The notes: a model not told the origin generated them from the letters alone. A stretch of 64,000 bases of DNA from Mycobacterium decipiens (GCF_963853665.1 NZ_OY970459.1:4898001-4962000), one strand, 5' to 3'. Shown: positions 1-12,353, counted from the first letter of the stretch. Translations and numbers: made by a program.

Positions 1-6
1 CGCAGT

Positions 7-1521
7 TCAGTTGGAGTGCGGCCGAACAATCGGGAACAATACAGTCTCCCTAATTGACAACCCAGTCAAAGTCATCAACAGCCGGTCGATACCCATTCCG
101 GTTCCGGTGCATGGCGGCATCCCGTACTCGAGAGCGGCCAGAAAATCCTCGTCAAGCGCCATCGCTTCGTCATCGCCGGCGGCTGCGGCGCGAGCCTGAT
201 CCGCGAATCGATCGCGCTGGACTACGGGGTCGTTTAATTCCGAGTACCCGGTGGCCAGTTCGACTCCGCGCAAGTAGAGGTCCCACTTCTCCGTTACGCC
301 GGGGATACTGCGGTGCTGACGGGTCAAAGGCGTTGTCTCCACCGGAAAATCTTTGACAAATGTGGGTGCGGTCAAGGCCATGCCCACCGTGTGCTCCCAG
401 AGTTCCTCGACGAGTTTGCCGTGACCTAAGCCACGGTTGTCATGAATCGGTGGGATTTTCTCCAGGCCGAGGTTATCTGCGATCTCACGTAAGCGATCGA
501 CCGTCGTCTGCGGTGTGATCTCTTCGCCGAGCGCCGCGGACAGTGACGGGTACATTTGTATAGTCGCCCATTCGCCGTCGATGTCGTAGACACTGCCGTC
601 GGGCAGTGGCAGTTGTCTGGTTCCGATCGCCTCGTCGGCGACCTCTTGAATAAGCTCTCGGGTGACGACTGCCGAATCGTCATAGGTTCCGTAGGTCTGG
701 TAGGTCTCCAGCATGGAGAATTCCGGGGAATGCGTAGAATCGGCTCCTTCGTTTCGGAACACTCGATTAAGTTCGAAGACCTTGTCGAAACCACCCACGA
801 TGCAGCGTTTGAGGAACAGTTCCGGCGCGATACGCAGGTAAAGATCGATGTCCAGCGCATTGGAATGAGTGATGAACGGCCGCGCCGCCGCGCCACCGGC
901 CAACGTCTGCAAGATAGGCGTCTCGACTTCCAAAAACCCGCGGCGTTCCAGCGCCGTCCGTATCGCACGGACGACGGCTATCCGCAGCCGGGCCACACCG
1001 CGCGCCTGCGGGCGAACGATCAGGTCCACGTAGCGCTGCCGAACTCGCGACTCTTCACCCATCTCCTTGTGCGCCACGGGCAGCGGCCGCAGCGACTTGG
1101 CGGCGATCCGCCAGCAGTCCGCCAGGACAGACAGCTCACCACGGCGCGAACTGATCACGGTGCCGTGCACGTAGACGATGTCGCCCAGATCGACGTCGGC
1201 CTTCCACGCGTCGAGTGCCACCTGGCCGACCTTGTCGAGGCCGATCATCACCTGCAGCTGGGCACCATCGCCGTCCTGGAGTGTGGCAAAGCACAACTTT
1301 CCCGAGTTGCGCGCGAAGATCACCCGGCCCGCGACCCCGACGACGTCATCGGTCGCCGAATCGATGGGCAAGTCGGGGTAGGCGGCGCGAATCTCGGCGA
1401 GCGTGTGGGTGCGCTGCACCGCGACGGGGTAAGGGTCACTCCCCTGCGCCAGCAGGCGAGCACGCTTGTCCCGGCGAATCCGGAACTGCTCGGGAAGGTC
1501 TGCTGGGTCGGCGGCACTCAC
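7..1521 (-). CDS. lysS: Lysine--tRNA ligase, class II
   Basis: Charges tRNA-Lys with lysine in the cytoplasm. The 504-residue protein has an N-terminal OB-fold anticodon-binding region (about residues 60-150). The class II catalytic core follows: motif 1 around [10 protein letters not shown] (196-205), motif 2 [14 protein letters not shown] (255-268) and motif 3 with GMGIDRL near the C-terminus. Length matches bacterial LysRS. The start is GTG at 1521. It is the last gene of the minus-strand run from ftsH and corresponds to Rv3598c. It is complete, with the TGA stop only seven bases from the window edge. There is no MprF-like lysyltransferase fusion, so this is the housekeeping enzyme rather than LysX. 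Confidence 0.96.
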   Translation of the reverse strand: MSAADPADLPEQFRIRRDKRARLLAQGSDPYPVAVQRTHTLAEIRAAYPDLPIDSATDDVVGVAGRVIFARNSGKLCFATLQDGDGAQLQVMIGLDKVGQVALDAWKADVDLGDIVYVHGTVISSRRGELSVLADCWRIAAKSLRPLPVAHKEMGEESRVRQRYVDLIVRPQARGVARLRIAVVRAIRTALERRGFLEVETPILQTLAGGAAARPFITHSNALDIDLYLRIAPELFLKRCIVGGFDKVFELNRVFRNEGADSTHSPEFSMLETYQTYGTYDDSAVVTRELIQEVADEAIGTRQLPLPDGSVYDIDGEWATIQMYPSLSAALGEEITPQTTVDRLREIADNLGLEKIPPIHDNRGLGHGKLVEELWEHTVGMALTAPTFVKDFPVETTPLTRQHRSIPGVTEKWDLYLRGVELATGYSELNDPVVQRDRFADQARAAAAGDDEAMALDEDFLAALEYGMPPCTGTGMGIDRLLMTLTGLSIRETVLFPIVRPHSN

Positions 1522-1532
1522 GACGTGCCAGC

Positions 1533-1595
1533 TTAAATGAACCGAGGCGGCGCCGAGATCGCGGCACGGTCGGTGGTGCGAATAATCGCTACCAC
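1533..1595 (-). CDS. Possible tiny ORF between coaX and lysS
   Basis: A 20-codon reading frame (GTG start, TAA stop) fills the gap between coaX and lysS. It ends twelve bases before the lysS start. From memory, H37Rv annotates a very short hypothetical gene here (Rv3599c, 27 codons). The frame stays open upstream into coaX, so the true start is unclear. No motif is recognisable. It could be a leader that couples coaX and lysS translation, or simply intergenic sequence. Confidence 0.25.
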   Translation of the reverse strand: MVAIIRTTDRAAISAPPRFI

Positions 1596-1620
1596 TGCGG
1601 CGATCTCGCTGAAGAACGGC

Positions 1621-2436
1621 TCAGTGCGCTGTCCTGAGCCGGCCGCGCTGGGCGTCCCGGTTGCGCTCGAACACAAGCCGCAGGCCATGCAGGGTCAGGT
1701 GCTGGTCGTAGTGGGCGACGGTGTGCAGTTCCGGCAGCAGCAGCGGCCCGGTGTACCCGGTGGCCACGATCGCGACGTCCCCGCCGGAGAAGCCGTTGAC
1801 GTCCTCGCGGATGCGGCCGACCAAGCCGTCGACCAGTCCGGCGAAGCCGAACACCGCACCGGCCTGCATACATTCGACCGTGTTCTTGCCGACCACCGAA
1901 CGTGGGCGCGCCAACTCGACCCGACGCAGCGCGGCAGAGCGGGCCGCCGCGGCATCGGAAGACACCTGCACCCCAGGCGCGATTGCCCCCCCAAGAAATT
2001 CACCCTTGGCCGAAACGACATCAACACAGATCGATGATCCGAAGTCGACGACGATGGCGGCCTTCCTGAACCGGTCAAAGGCGGCCAAACAGTTCACGAT
2101 CCGATCGGCGCCCACTTCTTTCGGGTTGTCCACCAGCAGGGGGATACCGGTGCGTACGCCGGGCTCGATCAACACGTGGGGCACTGTCGGCCAGTACTGG
2201 TCGAGCATGATCCGCACCTCGTGCAGCACAGACGGGACGGTGGACAGGGCGGCAGTACCGGTGAGCCGCTCGGAGTCCTCGCCGATCAAGCCGTCGATCG
2301 TGAGCGCCAGTTCGTCCGCCGTGACTTCGGATTCGGTGCGTATCCGCCACTGCTGCACTACTTTTGCGTGCTCTCCGGTTCCAGACAGTAGCCCGACGAC
2401 GGTGTGAGTGTTGCGGACGTCGATCGCCAGCAGCAC
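1621..2436 (-). CDS. coaX: Type III pantothenate kinase
   Basis: Phosphorylates pantothenate, the first committed step to coenzyme A; CoaX enzymes are ASKHA-fold and feedback-insensitive. The 271-residue protein begins with the phosphate-binding strand [12 protein letters not shown] and contains a second nucleotide/pantothenate segment [14 protein letters not shown] and the GGAIAPG loop. GTG at 2436 was chosen because it follows the panD stop by two bases and gives the family's usual length (272 in Rv3600c). A longer upstream frame only reads through panD. The panC-panD-coaX order places pantothenate synthesis and activation in one transcript. Mycobacteria also have CoaA, and in M. tuberculosis CoaX activity has been questioned, so the in vivo role is less certain than the family. 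Confidence 0.9.
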   Translation of the reverse strand: MLLAIDVRNTHTVVGLLSGTGEHAKVVQQWRIRTESEVTADELALTIDGLIGEDSERLTGTAALSTVPSVLHEVRIMLDQYWPTVPHVLIEPGVRTGIPLLVDNPKEVGADRIVNCLAAFDRFRKAAIVVDFGSSICVDVVSAKGEFLGGAIAPGVQVSSDAAAARSAALRRVELARPRSVVGKNTVECMQAGAVFGFAGLVDGLVGRIREDVNGFSGGDVAIVATGYTGPLLLPELHTVAHYDQHLTLHGLRLVFERNRDAQRGRLRTAH

Positions 2437-2438
2437 GG

Positions 2439-2870
2439 TTATCGCGCACCGATCCGGGGGTCTAGCAGCTGCCCCACTTCGGGTATATCGAGCGCGGGCA
2501 CAAAGGCCGGATCGTGGCCCAGGTCGATCTGCTTGTTGTGCGCGTCGACGAACACGATCCGCGGCTGGTAGGCGCGGGCCTCGGCGTCCTCCATGGTTCC
2601 GTACGCGATCAGGATCACCAGATCTCCTGGATGCACCAGATGCGCTGCGGCACCATTGATTCCCAGCACGCCGCTGCCACGCTCGCCGGTGATCGCGTAG
2701 GTGACCAGCCGGGCGCCGTTGTCGATGTCGACAATGGTTACCTGTTCGCCTTCGAGCAGGTCGGCGGCGTCCATCAAGTCGGCGTCGATGGTCACCGATC
2801 CGACGTAGTGCAGGTCGGCCTGCGTGACGGTGGCACGGTGGATCTTCGACTTCAGCATCGTCCGTAACAT
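2439..2870 (-). CDS. panD: Aspartate 1-decarboxylase proenzyme
   Basis: Decarboxylates L-aspartate to beta-alanine for pantothenate synthesis. It is made as a proenzyme that self-cleaves between Gly24 and Ser25 (YVGS, visible at residues 22-25) to form the pyruvoyl cofactor. ATG at 2870 overlaps the panC stop by one base and has a GGAGG ribosome-binding site. The longer frame starting MEEL lies inside panC. The protein has 143 residues. Compared with my memory of M. tuberculosis PanD (139 residues), position 17 is Gln rather than Cys. The C-terminal tail (after DPAFVP) is different and about four residues longer. That tail is the part linked to pyrazinoic-acid action. Confidence 0.95.
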   Translation of the reverse strand: MLRTMLKSKIHRATVTQADLHYVGSVTIDADLMDAADLLEGEQVTIVDIDNGARLVTYAITGERGSGVLGINGAAAHLVHPGDLVILIAYGTMEDAEARAYQPRIVFVDAHNKQIDLGHDPAFVPALDIPEVGQLLDPRIGAR

Positions 2871-3826
2871 CAGTTCCTCCAAGGTGATTCAACGGGCTGC
2901 GCCCGACGTCCGTCCGGCCCCACGGTTTGCCGCCCGTCGGTGCCGGCGAGAGTTCCAATTTCAATTGCGATGTTGTCCAGCAGCCTGGTGGTGCCGAGCC
3001 GGGCGGCAACCAGCAGCCGACCGGAACCGTTGAGCGGTACCGGACCTAGCCCGGCGTCGCGCAGTTCCAGGTAATCGACCGCCACGCCGGGCGCAGCGTC
3101 TAGCACCGCGCGAGCGGCATCCAGCGCGGCCTGCGCACCAGCCGTTGCCGCGTGCGCCCCGGCCGTCAGCGCCGCGGAGAGCGCCACCGCCGCTGCACGC
3201 TGGGCCGGGTCCAGGTAGCGGTTACGCGACGACATCGCCAGCCCGTCGGCTTCGCGCACCGTCGGCACCCCAACCACCTGGACGTCGACGTTGAGGTCCG
3301 AGACCATCTGCCGGACCAGCACCAGCTGCTGGTAGTCCTTCTCGCCGAAGAACACCCGATCCGGGCGCACGATCTGCAGCAGCTTCAGCACGACCGTCTG
3401 CACGCCAGCGAAATGGGTTGGCCGCGGTCCGCCCTCGAGTTCGGCGGCCAGCGGACCGGGTTGCACCGTGGTGCGCAGGCCATTGGGATACATCGCCGCG
3501 GCGGTCGGGGCAAAAACCATTTCCACACCTTCGGCGCGCAACTGGGCCAGGTCGTCGTCCAGGGTACGGGGATAGGCGTCCAGGTCTTCCTCGGCACCGA
3601 ATTGCAGCGGGTTGACGAAGATCGACACCACGACCACCGAGCCGGGCACTCGTTTGGCCGCACGTACCAAGGCGAGGTGTCCGTCATGCAGCGCACCCAT
3701 GGTCGGCACCAACATCACTCGCCGGCCGGTGTGTCGCAGTGCGCGACTGACGTCGGTGGCATCGCGGGGCTGAACGTAGACGTTGAGTTCGCCCGGGTTG
3801 AAGGTAGGCGGCTTCGTCGCGTTCAC
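2870..3826 (-). CDS. panC: Pantothenate synthetase
   Basis: ATP-dependent ligase joining pantoate and beta-alanine. The 318-residue protein has the nucleotidyltransferase [10 protein letters not shown] motif near residue 40 (the HIGH-like site), FGEKDYQQL in the middle and the MSSRNRYL motif (KMSKS counterpart) around residue 200. The GTG start at 3826 overlaps the stop of the DUF2520 gene by the GTGA arrangement, and the stop overlaps the panD start. It is therefore translationally coupled on both sides. The first ten residues differ from M. tuberculosis PanC, making it slightly longer. Orthologue of Rv3602c. Confidence 0.96.
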   Translation of the reverse strand: MNATKPPTFNPGELNVYVQPRDATDVSRALRHTGRRVMLVPTMGALHDGHLALVRAAKRVPGSVVVVSIFVNPLQFGAEEDLDAYPRTLDDDLAQLRAEGVEMVFAPTAAAMYPNGLRTTVQPGPLAAELEGGPRPTHFAGVQTVVLKLLQIVRPDRVFFGEKDYQQLVLVRQMVSDLNVDVQVVGVPTVREADGLAMSSRNRYLDPAQRAAAVALSAALTAGAHAATAGAQAALDAARAVLDAAPGVAVDYLELRDAGLGPVPLNGSGRLLVAARLGTTRLLDNIAIEIGTLAGTDGRQTVGPDGRRAQPVESPWRN

Positions 3827-4734
3827 CGCGCCAGAACCTCGAGGACGTCCTCGGGCGCGTGGGCGCGTTGCGCGGTCCGCAGCGCGTTCACCCGATATGC
3901 CTGGGTCAGTTCCGGGTCGACCTCCGCCAATGCGGCCAGATGCCCGGCGACGGCGGCCGCATCGCCGCGGGCGACCGGCCCGGTGAGGGCGGCCTGCCCG
4001 CGCTGCAGCGTGTTCTCCAGCGCCGCCCGGGCCAACGGCCCAATGACGCGTTCGGCGATCCCACCCGGTTGGTTGTCGATGCGTTGCTGGCCGAGCAGCT
4101 CGCCCCCGCGCAGGGCGGTGCGCAACGCTTCGAGAGCGTCCGCCAGCACGGTCACGATGTGATTGCTCGCATGGGCCAGCGCCGCATGGTAGAGGACGCG
4201 GGCGTCCTCGCGCACCGAGAACGGCTCCCCACCCATCTCGAGAACCAGTGACTGCCCGATCGCGTACCCGACATCGTCAGCCGCGGTGATCCCGAAGCAC
4301 GTGTCTGGCAGCCGGCTGATGTCCTCGTCGGAGCCGGTGAACGTCATCGCCGGGTGAATCGCCAGTGGCATACAGCCCTGTTCGGTCAGCGGCGCCAGGA
4401 TGCCGATCCCGTTGACACCGGAGGTGTGCGCCACGATCGTTTGAGGCCGCACCGCCGAGGTGGCGGCCAAGCCGGAAACCAGGCCGGCAAGTTCGCTGTC
4501 GGTAACCGCCAGCAGCAGCAGCTCGGCGCTGGCGGCCACGTCCGGCGGGGGCAGTACCGGGGTGTCGCGCAGCCGCCGCTGCGCACGCTGCCGGGACGCA
4601 TGGGAGATGGCGCTGCACGCCACCACAACGTGGTCGGCGCGCTCCAGCGCAACCCCTAACGCGGTGCCAACCCGGCCGGCCGAGATGATTCCCACCTTGA
4701 GCCTGGCCGGGCGCAAACCGTCGAGCTGCTCCAT
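3823..4734 (-). CDS. Rossmann-like / DUF2520 dehydrogenase-like protein
   Basis: Function unknown. The 303-residue protein opens with a dinucleotide-binding Rossmann strand and glycine turn ([14 protein letters not shown]) and has the layout of the DUF2520 family: an F420/NADP oxidoreductase-like N-domain and a helical 6-phosphogluconate-dehydrogenase-like C-domain. ATG at 4734 gives exactly the length I recall for Rv3603c. A GTG 42 bases upstream would add 14 residues. It sits directly upstream of panC with a GTGA overlap, so a role in pantoate or CoA supply is plausible. No catalytic residues can be assigned from sequence alone. Confidence 0.85.
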   Translation of the reverse strand: MEQLDGLRPARLKVGIISAGRVGTALGVALERADHVVVACSAISHASRQRAQRRLRDTPVLPPPDVAASAELLLLAVTDSELAGLVSGLAATSAVRPQTIVAHTSGVNGIGILAPLTEQGCMPLAIHPAMTFTGSDEDISRLPDTCFGITAADDVGYAIGQSLVLEMGGEPFSVREDARVLYHAALAHASNHIVTVLADALEALRTALRGGELLGQQRIDNQPGGIAERVIGPLARAALENTLQRGQAALTGPVARGDAAAVAGHLAALAEVDPELTQAYRVNALRTAQRAHAPEDVLEVLAR

Positions 4735-4835
4735 AGCAGACGACCTCACAGGTTTCTTCGTTCGTTCCAGTCCCACACTTCGTCGGGTACCGGACGGTCA
4801 CCAAGACTGTAGTCGATTTGTGCGGCAGGACCCAG

Positions 4836-6107
4836 CTAGCCGCCACGGCGGCGCCGCCGGCCGCCTCCGGTCGACTCCACCTGAAGCCGCGCCATCAGGT
4901 CGGCGACCGACTGGCCACCAATCTGCGGGTCCCGCGAATGCGAGCCACCCGAGCCATCCACCGGTGTGTCCTCACTGCGGTGCCGGGACACGGGCTCAGG
5001 AAGTGGCGGCGGGGCCATGCGGGGTGGCGGCGGGGCGTCCGGCGCTGGCGGCGGGGGCTCACCGAGCCCGGCGCCCGCCGGGGCCCCGACGTCAGGGTCG
5101 CGGTACTCCGCCGAATGACGCGACCGGCGGCCGGACGCACCGTATTGCGGTGCGTGCTCAACGTGGGCGAGCGGGTTGTAGCCCTGGTCTTCGGGACTGG
5201 CATGCCGAGCACGGCGCCGGCGGCCCGACGGCGGGGCGGCCGGGGTGGTTTCGGGTTCGACGGATGGCCAATGGCCGCCGGGTGTCCCGGGAGGCAGCCA
5301 TTGCCCGTGATCGGCGACCGGCTGCTGCCAGGTTGATGGTTCCGGTTGCGGCGGCGGCCGGTGCTGCGGTTCGAACCGCGGACCGGGTGGCGCCGGTGGC
5401 CGAGGCTCATAGTGCCGCCCGACCCACTCCTGCGTGTGTATGGGCTGCGGGGGCGACAACAGCGGTCCGCTGCTAACCGGTGGTACCCCCACCTCGGGCA
5501 CATCGATGATCGAGGTGTCGTCGGTGCGGCTGGCCGCATCCCCGTGCTGAACCGGCGTAACGCGATCGCTGGACACCCAGTCTGCCGGTGGGCCTTCACC
5601 ATTGGGGGGCCGATCGCTCAAGGCGCGCGCGGTGCTGGCCTCCCCCTCCAGGGTTCCGAGGGCCGGTCGGTGTTGGAGGTCGGCGTCGAACAAGATCTCC
5701 AGGCTGGTTCGCAGCGCGGCCAACTCGGCCCGCAGCGCCGCTACCTCGTCGGCGGCCTGACCGCGCAACTCCGAGGCCAGTTCCCGACGCAGCTGCGACT
5801 CCACGGTCAGCTCGTACTCACGGCGCGCCGAGATCTCGCGATCCAACTGAAGGTCGTAGACCAGTTTCAAGTCACGCGCCCGCGCCTGGTCCGCGTCGCT
5901 CTGCCGGCGGTAGAACACCGACACGAACGCACCGGCGACTGCGGCCCACAGCGCCAGGATCACAGCGAGCTTGAGAAGTTCCGCGCGATTGGTGAAAACC
6001 AAGGCGGAACTCGCGGCAATTGCCAGGACCAGCAACGCCGTCAAGAGCACCCAACCCGGCCTGCGGCCGCCGCGCCGGACCCGGGCGCCGCGGGACAGAA
6101 CGGTCAT
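4836..6107 (-). CDS. Membrane protein with coiled coil and Pro-rich tail (DUF6779-like)
   Basis: Function unknown. The N-terminal 75 residues hold a basic head (RVRRGGRRPG) and two closely spaced transmembrane helices (about 19-39 and 47-70). An Arg/Glu/Ala-rich helical segment likely to form a coiled coil follows (80-150). The remainder is a long low-complexity Pro/Gly/Arg-rich cytoplasmic tail ending in an Arg cluster. ATG at 6107 was chosen because the upstream frame lacks membrane-protein character. It corresponds to Rv3604c. Only 101 bases separate its stop from the next gene, so it probably shares the fol/pan transcript. The tail could be a protein-protein or nucleic-acid contact surface. 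Confidence 0.8.
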   Translation of the reverse strand: MTVLSRGARVRRGGRRPGWVLLTALLVLAIAASSALVFTNRAELLKLAVILALWAAVAGAFVSVFYRRQSDADQARARDLKLVYDLQLDREISARREYELTVESQLRRELASELRGQAADEVAALRAELAALRTSLEILFDADLQHRPALGTLEGEASTARALSDRPPNGEGPPADWVSSDRVTPVQHGDAASRTDDTSIIDVPEVGVPPVSSGPLLSPPQPIHTQEWVGRHYEPRPPAPPGPRFEPQHRPPPQPEPSTWQQPVADHGQWLPPGTPGGHWPSVEPETTPAAPPSGRRRRARHASPEDQGYNPLAHVEHAPQYGASGRRSRHSAEYRDPDVGAPAGAGLGEPPPPAPDAPPPPRMAPPPLPEPVSRHRSEDTPVDGSGGSHSRDPQIGGQSVADLMARLQVESTGGGRRRRRGG

Positions 6108-6314
6108 GGCCTGACTGTACCCGGACGAGGTCAATCCGCGTGTCGCGCCGGTCCGGCGATTCACACCTGGCTGGACTGGGGCGTCAATCCGAGCGAATTC
6201 GCCGCGTCGACGAGCCCTCATTCAGCGCCCGCTGCGCGGCCAGCAACGTCGTCGAGCGAAGCCCGTGGCCCGGCTGGGCCGCGGCGACGTGTCCGCCGGC
6301 ATCGTCGAGCGGGC

Positions 6315-6791
6315 TTAGCTTTCCGAGCCCTCACCGCGCTCGGTCGGGTCCTGCGGAGACTTGCAGCAATGTTGCAGCCACAGCGCGGCAACCACCAACG
6401 CCAGCGCGCTGGCGGCAGCCACCACCGTGCCGGTGGTGTCCTCGGCGGCTGCCCGCAGCCACGACCGCCGCGGTAGGAAGTACCCCAGCACCCCGATCCA
6501 CCAACCCAGCACCAGCGCACCCACCCACGCCGAGGCCTTTGCGACCATCAGGCTGCGTGCCACCGCAAGAGGGTGCAGCCAGCCGGGACCGTCGCCGATT
6601 TCGCCATCGCTGATCTTGGCCCGCACGTAGCGAGCCCACAGCGCCTCGGCGATAGCGACCGCCAGCAGGGACAAACCGGTCCACACCGTGATCGGTGGGA
6701 ACCACCGATACAGCACCACCACCAGCAGATAACCCACCACCGCAGCGCCGATCACCGCGGCCGTCAGGTCACGTTTGCGGGTCGGTCCCAT
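6315..6791 (-). CDS. Four-helix membrane protein, DUF3180 family
   Basis: Function unknown; a small actinobacterial membrane protein found next to folK. The 158 residues contain four predicted transmembrane helices: GAAVVGYLLVVVLYRW, the WTGLSLLAVAIAEALW region, WVGALVLGWWIGVLGYF and an Ala/Val-rich last helix. The tail is polar and charged. The ATG at 6791 overlaps the folK stop (TGATG). The stretch 6108-6314 between this gene and the next holds no gene I can support. Orthologue of Rv3605c. Confidence 0.87.
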   Translation of the reverse strand: MGPTRKRDLTAAVIGAAVVGYLLVVVLYRWFPPITVWTGLSLLAVAIAEALWARYVRAKISDGEIGDGPGWLHPLAVARSLMVAKASAWVGALVLGWWIGVLGYFLPRRSWLRAAAEDTTGTVVAAASALALVVAALWLQHCCKSPQDPTERGEGSES

Positions 6792-7351
6792 CAGCTTTCC
6801 GGTTCCGGATTGGCTGCACGTCTGCCATTCAGATTCAACGCCGCACCGAACAACCGGACACCGTCCCGCTCGGCAGGCTCCAGCTCGGCCAGCAGCTGGG
6901 CAACGGGCCGCGGGTCCCCGGCCACTGTCAGCCGCGCCGCCGGGTCGGCGGCAATCCACGGGATCAACACGAAGGCCCGCAGATGGGCCAGCGGGTGCGG
7001 CACGGTGAGGTTGGTCTCGCGCACGGTCAGCTCGACCAGACGCTTCCCGGCCCGGTAGCAGGCGATCAGGTCGACGTCGAGATCGCGTGGGCCCCAACGC
7101 TGGCCACGCACCCTGCCGGCAGCGCGCTCGAACTCCTGCGCGCGACGCAACCACTCCTGCGGTTCGCAGGCAGGATCGTCGGCGATCAGCACCGCGTTGA
7201 GGAACGGCCCCTGGTCCACCCCACCCCAGGGGTCCGTCTCATATACCGGGGACGCCGCAACCAAGGCATCGCCGAGCCCGTCGACCACCGACTGCAGTCG
7301 TGCCAGGCGGTCCCCCAGGTTGGAGCCGACGGACAGCACTACCCGCGTCAT
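6791..7351 (-). CDS. folK: 2-amino-4-hydroxy-6-hydroxymethyldihydropteridine pyrophosphokinase
   Basis: Transfers pyrophosphate from ATP to hydroxymethyl-dihydropterin, just before dihydropteroate synthase. The 186-residue protein starts with [10 protein letters not shown]. It has the signature [11 protein letters not shown] (residues about 90-100) that carries the Mg-binding aspartates, and the VPHP pterin-site motif. It is a stand-alone enzyme, not the FolB-FolK or FolK-FolP fusion seen in some organisms. Start ATG overlaps the folB stop (ATGA), consistent with coupled translation in the folE-folP1-folB-folK operon. Confidence 0.96.
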   Translation of the reverse strand: MTRVVLSVGSNLGDRLARLQSVVDGLGDALVAASPVYETDPWGGVDQGPFLNAVLIADDPACEPQEWLRRAQEFERAAGRVRGQRWGPRDLDVDLIACYRAGKRLVELTVRETNLTVPHPLAHLRAFVLIPWIAADPAARLTVAGDPRPVAQLLAELEPAERDGVRLFGAALNLNGRRAANPEPES

Positions 7352-7749
7352 ACCGACCCGCCCGCCGGGATCACCGAACCGCGGCCGCCACGCCGCGACC
7401 GCCGAATCACCACCGCCACATCATCGAACATCTGCGGAATGGGGGCCTGCGGCTTGTGTACCGCCACCTCAACGGCATGGACCCGCTCGTCGTCCATGAC
7501 GTGGTCGGCGATCTGGGCTCCGACCGTTTCGATCAGGTTGTGCGACGGTCCGGCGACTATGTCGGCCGCTCGCGAAGCCAGCTGCGCGTAGTCATAGCTG
7601 TCGGCCAGATCGTCGCTCTTGGCGGCATCGGCCAGGTCTATCCACACGGTGACATCGACGACAAACCGCTGCCCGGCGACTCGCTCGTGGTCATACACGC
7701 CGTGGCGGCCGTGCACAGTCAGGCCGCGCAACTCGATTCGGTCAGCCAT
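7348..7749 (-). CDS. folB: Dihydroneopterin aldolase
   Basis: Converts 7,8-dihydroneopterin to hydroxymethyl-dihydropterin and glycolaldehyde, the folate step between FolE-derived dihydroneopterin and FolK. The 133-residue protein begins [10 protein letters not shown] and contains [10 protein letters not shown] (catalytic/ligand segment near residue 17) and the conserved KPQAPIP motif near the C-terminus with the catalytic Lys. ATG at 7749 gives the family length. The frame is open further upstream but that part lies in folP1. It overlaps folP1 by eight bases and folK by four. Confidence 0.95.
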   Translation of the reverse strand: MADRIELRGLTVHGRHGVYDHERVAGQRFVVDVTVWIDLADAAKSDDLADSYDYAQLASRAADIVAGPSHNLIETVGAQIADHVMDDERVHAVEVAVHKPQAPIPQMFDDVAVVIRRSRRGGRGSVIPAGGSV

Positions 7750-8584
7750 CGTGTCCGGTCCTTTCCGCCGCCATCCACGCTTCGACGACCTTGATGGCAT
7801 CGACCGAGGCCCGCACATCGTGCGCCCGCACACCCCAGACTCCGTACTGCGCGGCCAGCGCGGATATCACCGCCGTCGCGGTGTCACGCCCATCGGTTGG
7901 TCGCACCGCGCCATCGGACCCGGCTAGCAACTCACCGAGGAAGCGCTTGCGCGAAGCACCCAGTAGCACCGGGATTCCAGTGGCCACCAGCTCCGGAAGG
8001 GCCCGCAGGAGCGCCCAATTATGCTGCGCCGTCTTGGCGAATCCGAGCCCGGGATCGATCACCAGCCTTGCCGGGTCGACGCCGGCCGCCACCGCGTCGG
8101 CGACGCTGGCGAGCAGGTCGGCACGCACTTCGGCCGCCACGTTGCCGTAGCGCGGCGGCAAATGCGGGGTGTCGGCCGCTACCGGCCGCCAGTGCACCAA
8201 CACCCACGGCACACCGGCCTCGGCCAACAGCGGCCCCATGGCCGGATCGGCCCGCCCACCCGACACATCGTTGACTATCTGAGCGCCGCTCTGCAGCGCC
8301 GCCTGTGCGACATCCGCGCGCATAGTGTCAATGCTGACGGTGATGCCCTGTGCTGCAAGCTCTTTGACGACGGGCATGACACGAGACATCTCCACTGCCG
8401 GGTCGACCCGAGGAGCACCGGGCCGGGTCGACTCGCCTCCGACGTCGACGATGCCCGCGCCTTCGGCAGCCATTGCCAGGCCGTGCTCGACCGCATCGTC
8501 AAGGTCGAGATAGCGCCCGCCGTCCGAGAACGAGTCGTCCGTGACGTTCAGAACACCCATCACCTGCACGGGCGCCGGACTCAC
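7742..8584 (-). CDS. folP1: Dihydropteroate synthase
   Basis: Joins p-aminobenzoate to the pterin pyrophosphate; the sulfonamide and dapsone target. The 280-residue TIM-barrel protein shows the signature [14 protein letters not shown] near the N-terminus and [12 protein letters not shown] around residue 55. Further on are [24 protein letters not shown] and the GASRKRF loop. The GTG start at 8584 overlaps the folE stop in the GTGA arrangement. The SRKRF pABA-site loop and the STRPGA loop look intact. It corresponds to Rv3608c; the paralogue folP2 would be elsewhere in the genome. Confidence 0.96.
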   Translation of the reverse strand: MSPAPVQVMGVLNVTDDSFSDGGRYLDLDDAVEHGLAMAAEGAGIVDVGGESTRPGAPRVDPAVEMSRVMPVVKELAAQGITVSIDTMRADVAQAALQSGAQIVNDVSGGRADPAMGPLLAEAGVPWVLVHWRPVAADTPHLPPRYGNVAAEVRADLLASVADAVAAGVDPARLVIDPGLGFAKTAQHNWALLRALPELVATGIPVLLGASRKRFLGELLAGSDGAVRPTDGRDTATAVISALAAQYGVWGVRAHDVRASVDAIKVVEAWMAAERTGHDG

Positions 8585-9189
8585 TTGCGCAAGATGAGGT
8601 CGAGCGCTTCGGCTCGAGAAGCGGCGTTGGTCTTGAACAGGCCACGCACCGCCGACGTTGTGGTGACCGAGCCTGGCTTGCGCACCCCGCGCATGGCCAT
8701 GCACAGGTGCTCGGCCTCGATCACGACGATTACCCCCTGCGGATCCAGCTTCTGCATTAGGGCATCGGCGACCTGACTCGTTAGCCGCTCCTGCACCTGC
8801 GGCCGTTTAGCGTACAGATCGACCAGCCGCGCGATCTTCGACAAGCCGGTCACCCTGCCGTCGTCGCCGGGGATGTAGCCGACATGGGCCACACCGTGGA
8901 ACGCCACCAGATGGTGTTCGCAGGTGGAGTACATCGGGATTTCCTTGACCAACACCAGCTCGTCGTGATCTTCGTCAAACATGGTGTTCAGCACCGAGTC
9001 GGGGTCGGTGTAGAGCCCGGCGAACATCTCGCGATAAGCCCGGGCGACGCGAGTCGGGGTGGCTACCAAGCCGTCGCGATCGGGATCCTCCCCGATCGCG
9101 TACAACAACTCGCGGACCGCGGCCTCGGCACGTTCTTGGTCGAACACACACACACGACGAGACGAGGTGCGGGAATCTAGCTGTGACAT
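8581..9189 (-). CDS. folE: GTP cyclohydrolase I
   Basis: Converts GTP to dihydroneopterin triphosphate, entry to folate synthesis. The 202-residue zinc enzyme contains the metal/active-site segments [12 protein letters not shown] (Cys and His ligands) and [10 protein letters not shown] (second Cys ligand and catalytic region), plus [13 protein letters not shown] at 9189 was chosen over an in-frame TTG at 9201 because GGAG lies eight bases upstream of the ATG. It follows ftsH by 15 bases and leads the fol operon. Confidence 0.96.
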   Translation of the reverse strand: MSQLDSRTSSRRVCVFDQERAEAAVRELLYAIGEDPDRDGLVATPTRVARAYREMFAGLYTDPDSVLNTMFDEDHDELVLVKEIPMYSTCEHHLVAFHGVAHVGYIPGDDGRVTGLSKIARLVDLYAKRPQVQERLTSQVADALMQKLDPQGVIVVIEAEHLCMAMRGVRKPGSVTTTSAVRGLFKTNAASRAEALDLILRK

Positions 9190-9204
9190 CGAATGCTCCA
9201 ATTG

Positions 9205-11496
<2,292 letters not shown>

Positions 11497-11560
11497 CGAT
11501 CATCGGCCGTGCCGGCCAGGTCCTTCCCGATACACGCAGCTGGAAGTCCAGGCTACCGCT

Positions 11561-11728
11561 AGTGGCGATCGCGAACCCGGCAGAGCCGGGCGAAGCGGGT
11601 CGCCACCATCCTGCCCAGTGGCGATCGCGAACCCGGCAGAGCCGGGCGAAGCGGGTCGCCACCATCCTGCCCAGTGGCGATCGCGAACCCGGCAGAGCCG
11701 GGCGAAGCGGGTCGCCACCATCCTGCCC
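11561..11728. repeat. Three tandem 56-bp palindromic repeats upstream of ftsH
   Basis: Three consecutive copies (starts 11561, 11617, 11673) appear identical by eye. Each copy runs from GTGGCGATCGCGAACC to CGGGTCGCCACCATCCTGCCC. It folds on itself through outer GTGGCGA / TCGCCAC arms and an inner perfect hairpin CCCGGC-AGA-GCCGGG. The array occupies most of the 312-base gap between ftsH and the next gene. H37Rv has a VNTR region at about this place, and an Arg/Pro-rich 'protein' (Rv3611) annotated there is, I believe, an artefact of similar repeats. Copy number is likely variable between strains. Confidence 0.85.
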
Positions 11729-11808
11729 AGTCCAACGACGGCTATTTCCGAAAGACCCGATAGACCCCGAACGGCCACCTTGTCAGACGCCGTCTCCGCC
11801 GATCGTGC

Positions 11809-12222
11809 CTACTCGTAGTAGCGAGCCTCGACCACATTTCCGTCCGGATCGGCGAAGTAGTATCCCTGCGGCGCCCACCCGCGAGCTCCATAGGAACGGT
11901 TCAACCGCGCGCTGGTGTCCACACCTTCCGCCTGCAGACGCTGATCGAGCGCGTCGTACTCGGACTTCGACAGGGCCAGACAAACGTGGTTGACCGGGTG
12001 GCCGGCACTGCCCACGACCCTCGTCATCGACTCGGTAGCGGCAACGCCGGCCGCCGGCATCAGGTCGATGATTGAGTCCTCGCACACCCGAACGCTCGGG
12101 AACGGTGCATCACCGGTCGCGAACTCGCCAAACCGAACCGGCGTAAGCCCGACAACCCGTGTGTAGAAATCCATCGATGCCCGTGGATCGTTCGTCCATA
12201 AAACGATGTGGTCCAGTCGCAT
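11809..12222 (-). CDS. VOC-superfamily (glyoxalase/dioxygenase-fold) protein
   Basis: Small metal-binding-fold protein of about 137 residues; the substrate is unknown. It begins MRLDHIVLW, the first beta strand with the usual His ligand, contains a second His in VNHVCLAL, and ends PDGNVVEARYYE with the conserved C-terminal Glu. These three are the expected metal ligands of a one-module-pair VOC protein. The ATG at 12222 is preferred; an upstream TTG/GTG would add 13-14 residues without family character. It lies alone between the repeat array and the divergent ephA, with 131 bases between the starts. Confidence 0.8.
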   Translation of the reverse strand: MRLDHIVLWTNDPRASMDFYTRVVGLTPVRFGEFATGDAPFPSVRVCEDSIIDLMPAAGVAATESMTRVVGSAGHPVNHVCLALSKSEYDALDQRLQAEGVDTSARLNRSYGARGWAPQGYYFADPDGNVVEARYYE

Positions 12223-12353
12223 AGCGTCGAGTGCACCTGCCTTTACGTCAGGGTCGGACACCAAACCCCGCGAAACAAAACGCGCGCGGCTTCATAGGCG
12301 AATCTACCCGGCATGCACTTCTCAGCCAGTTGCCGTTGTGATTTGGTGAGACG

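Noticed and set aside
11561..11728. Possible CRISPR array
   Set aside because: The repeats are directly tandem with no spacers and no cas genes are nearby; it is a VNTR of hairpin units.
11500..11818. Short Arg/Pro-rich frames across the tandem repeats
   Set aside because: The translations are just the 56-bp repeat read in different frames; no independent coding evidence.
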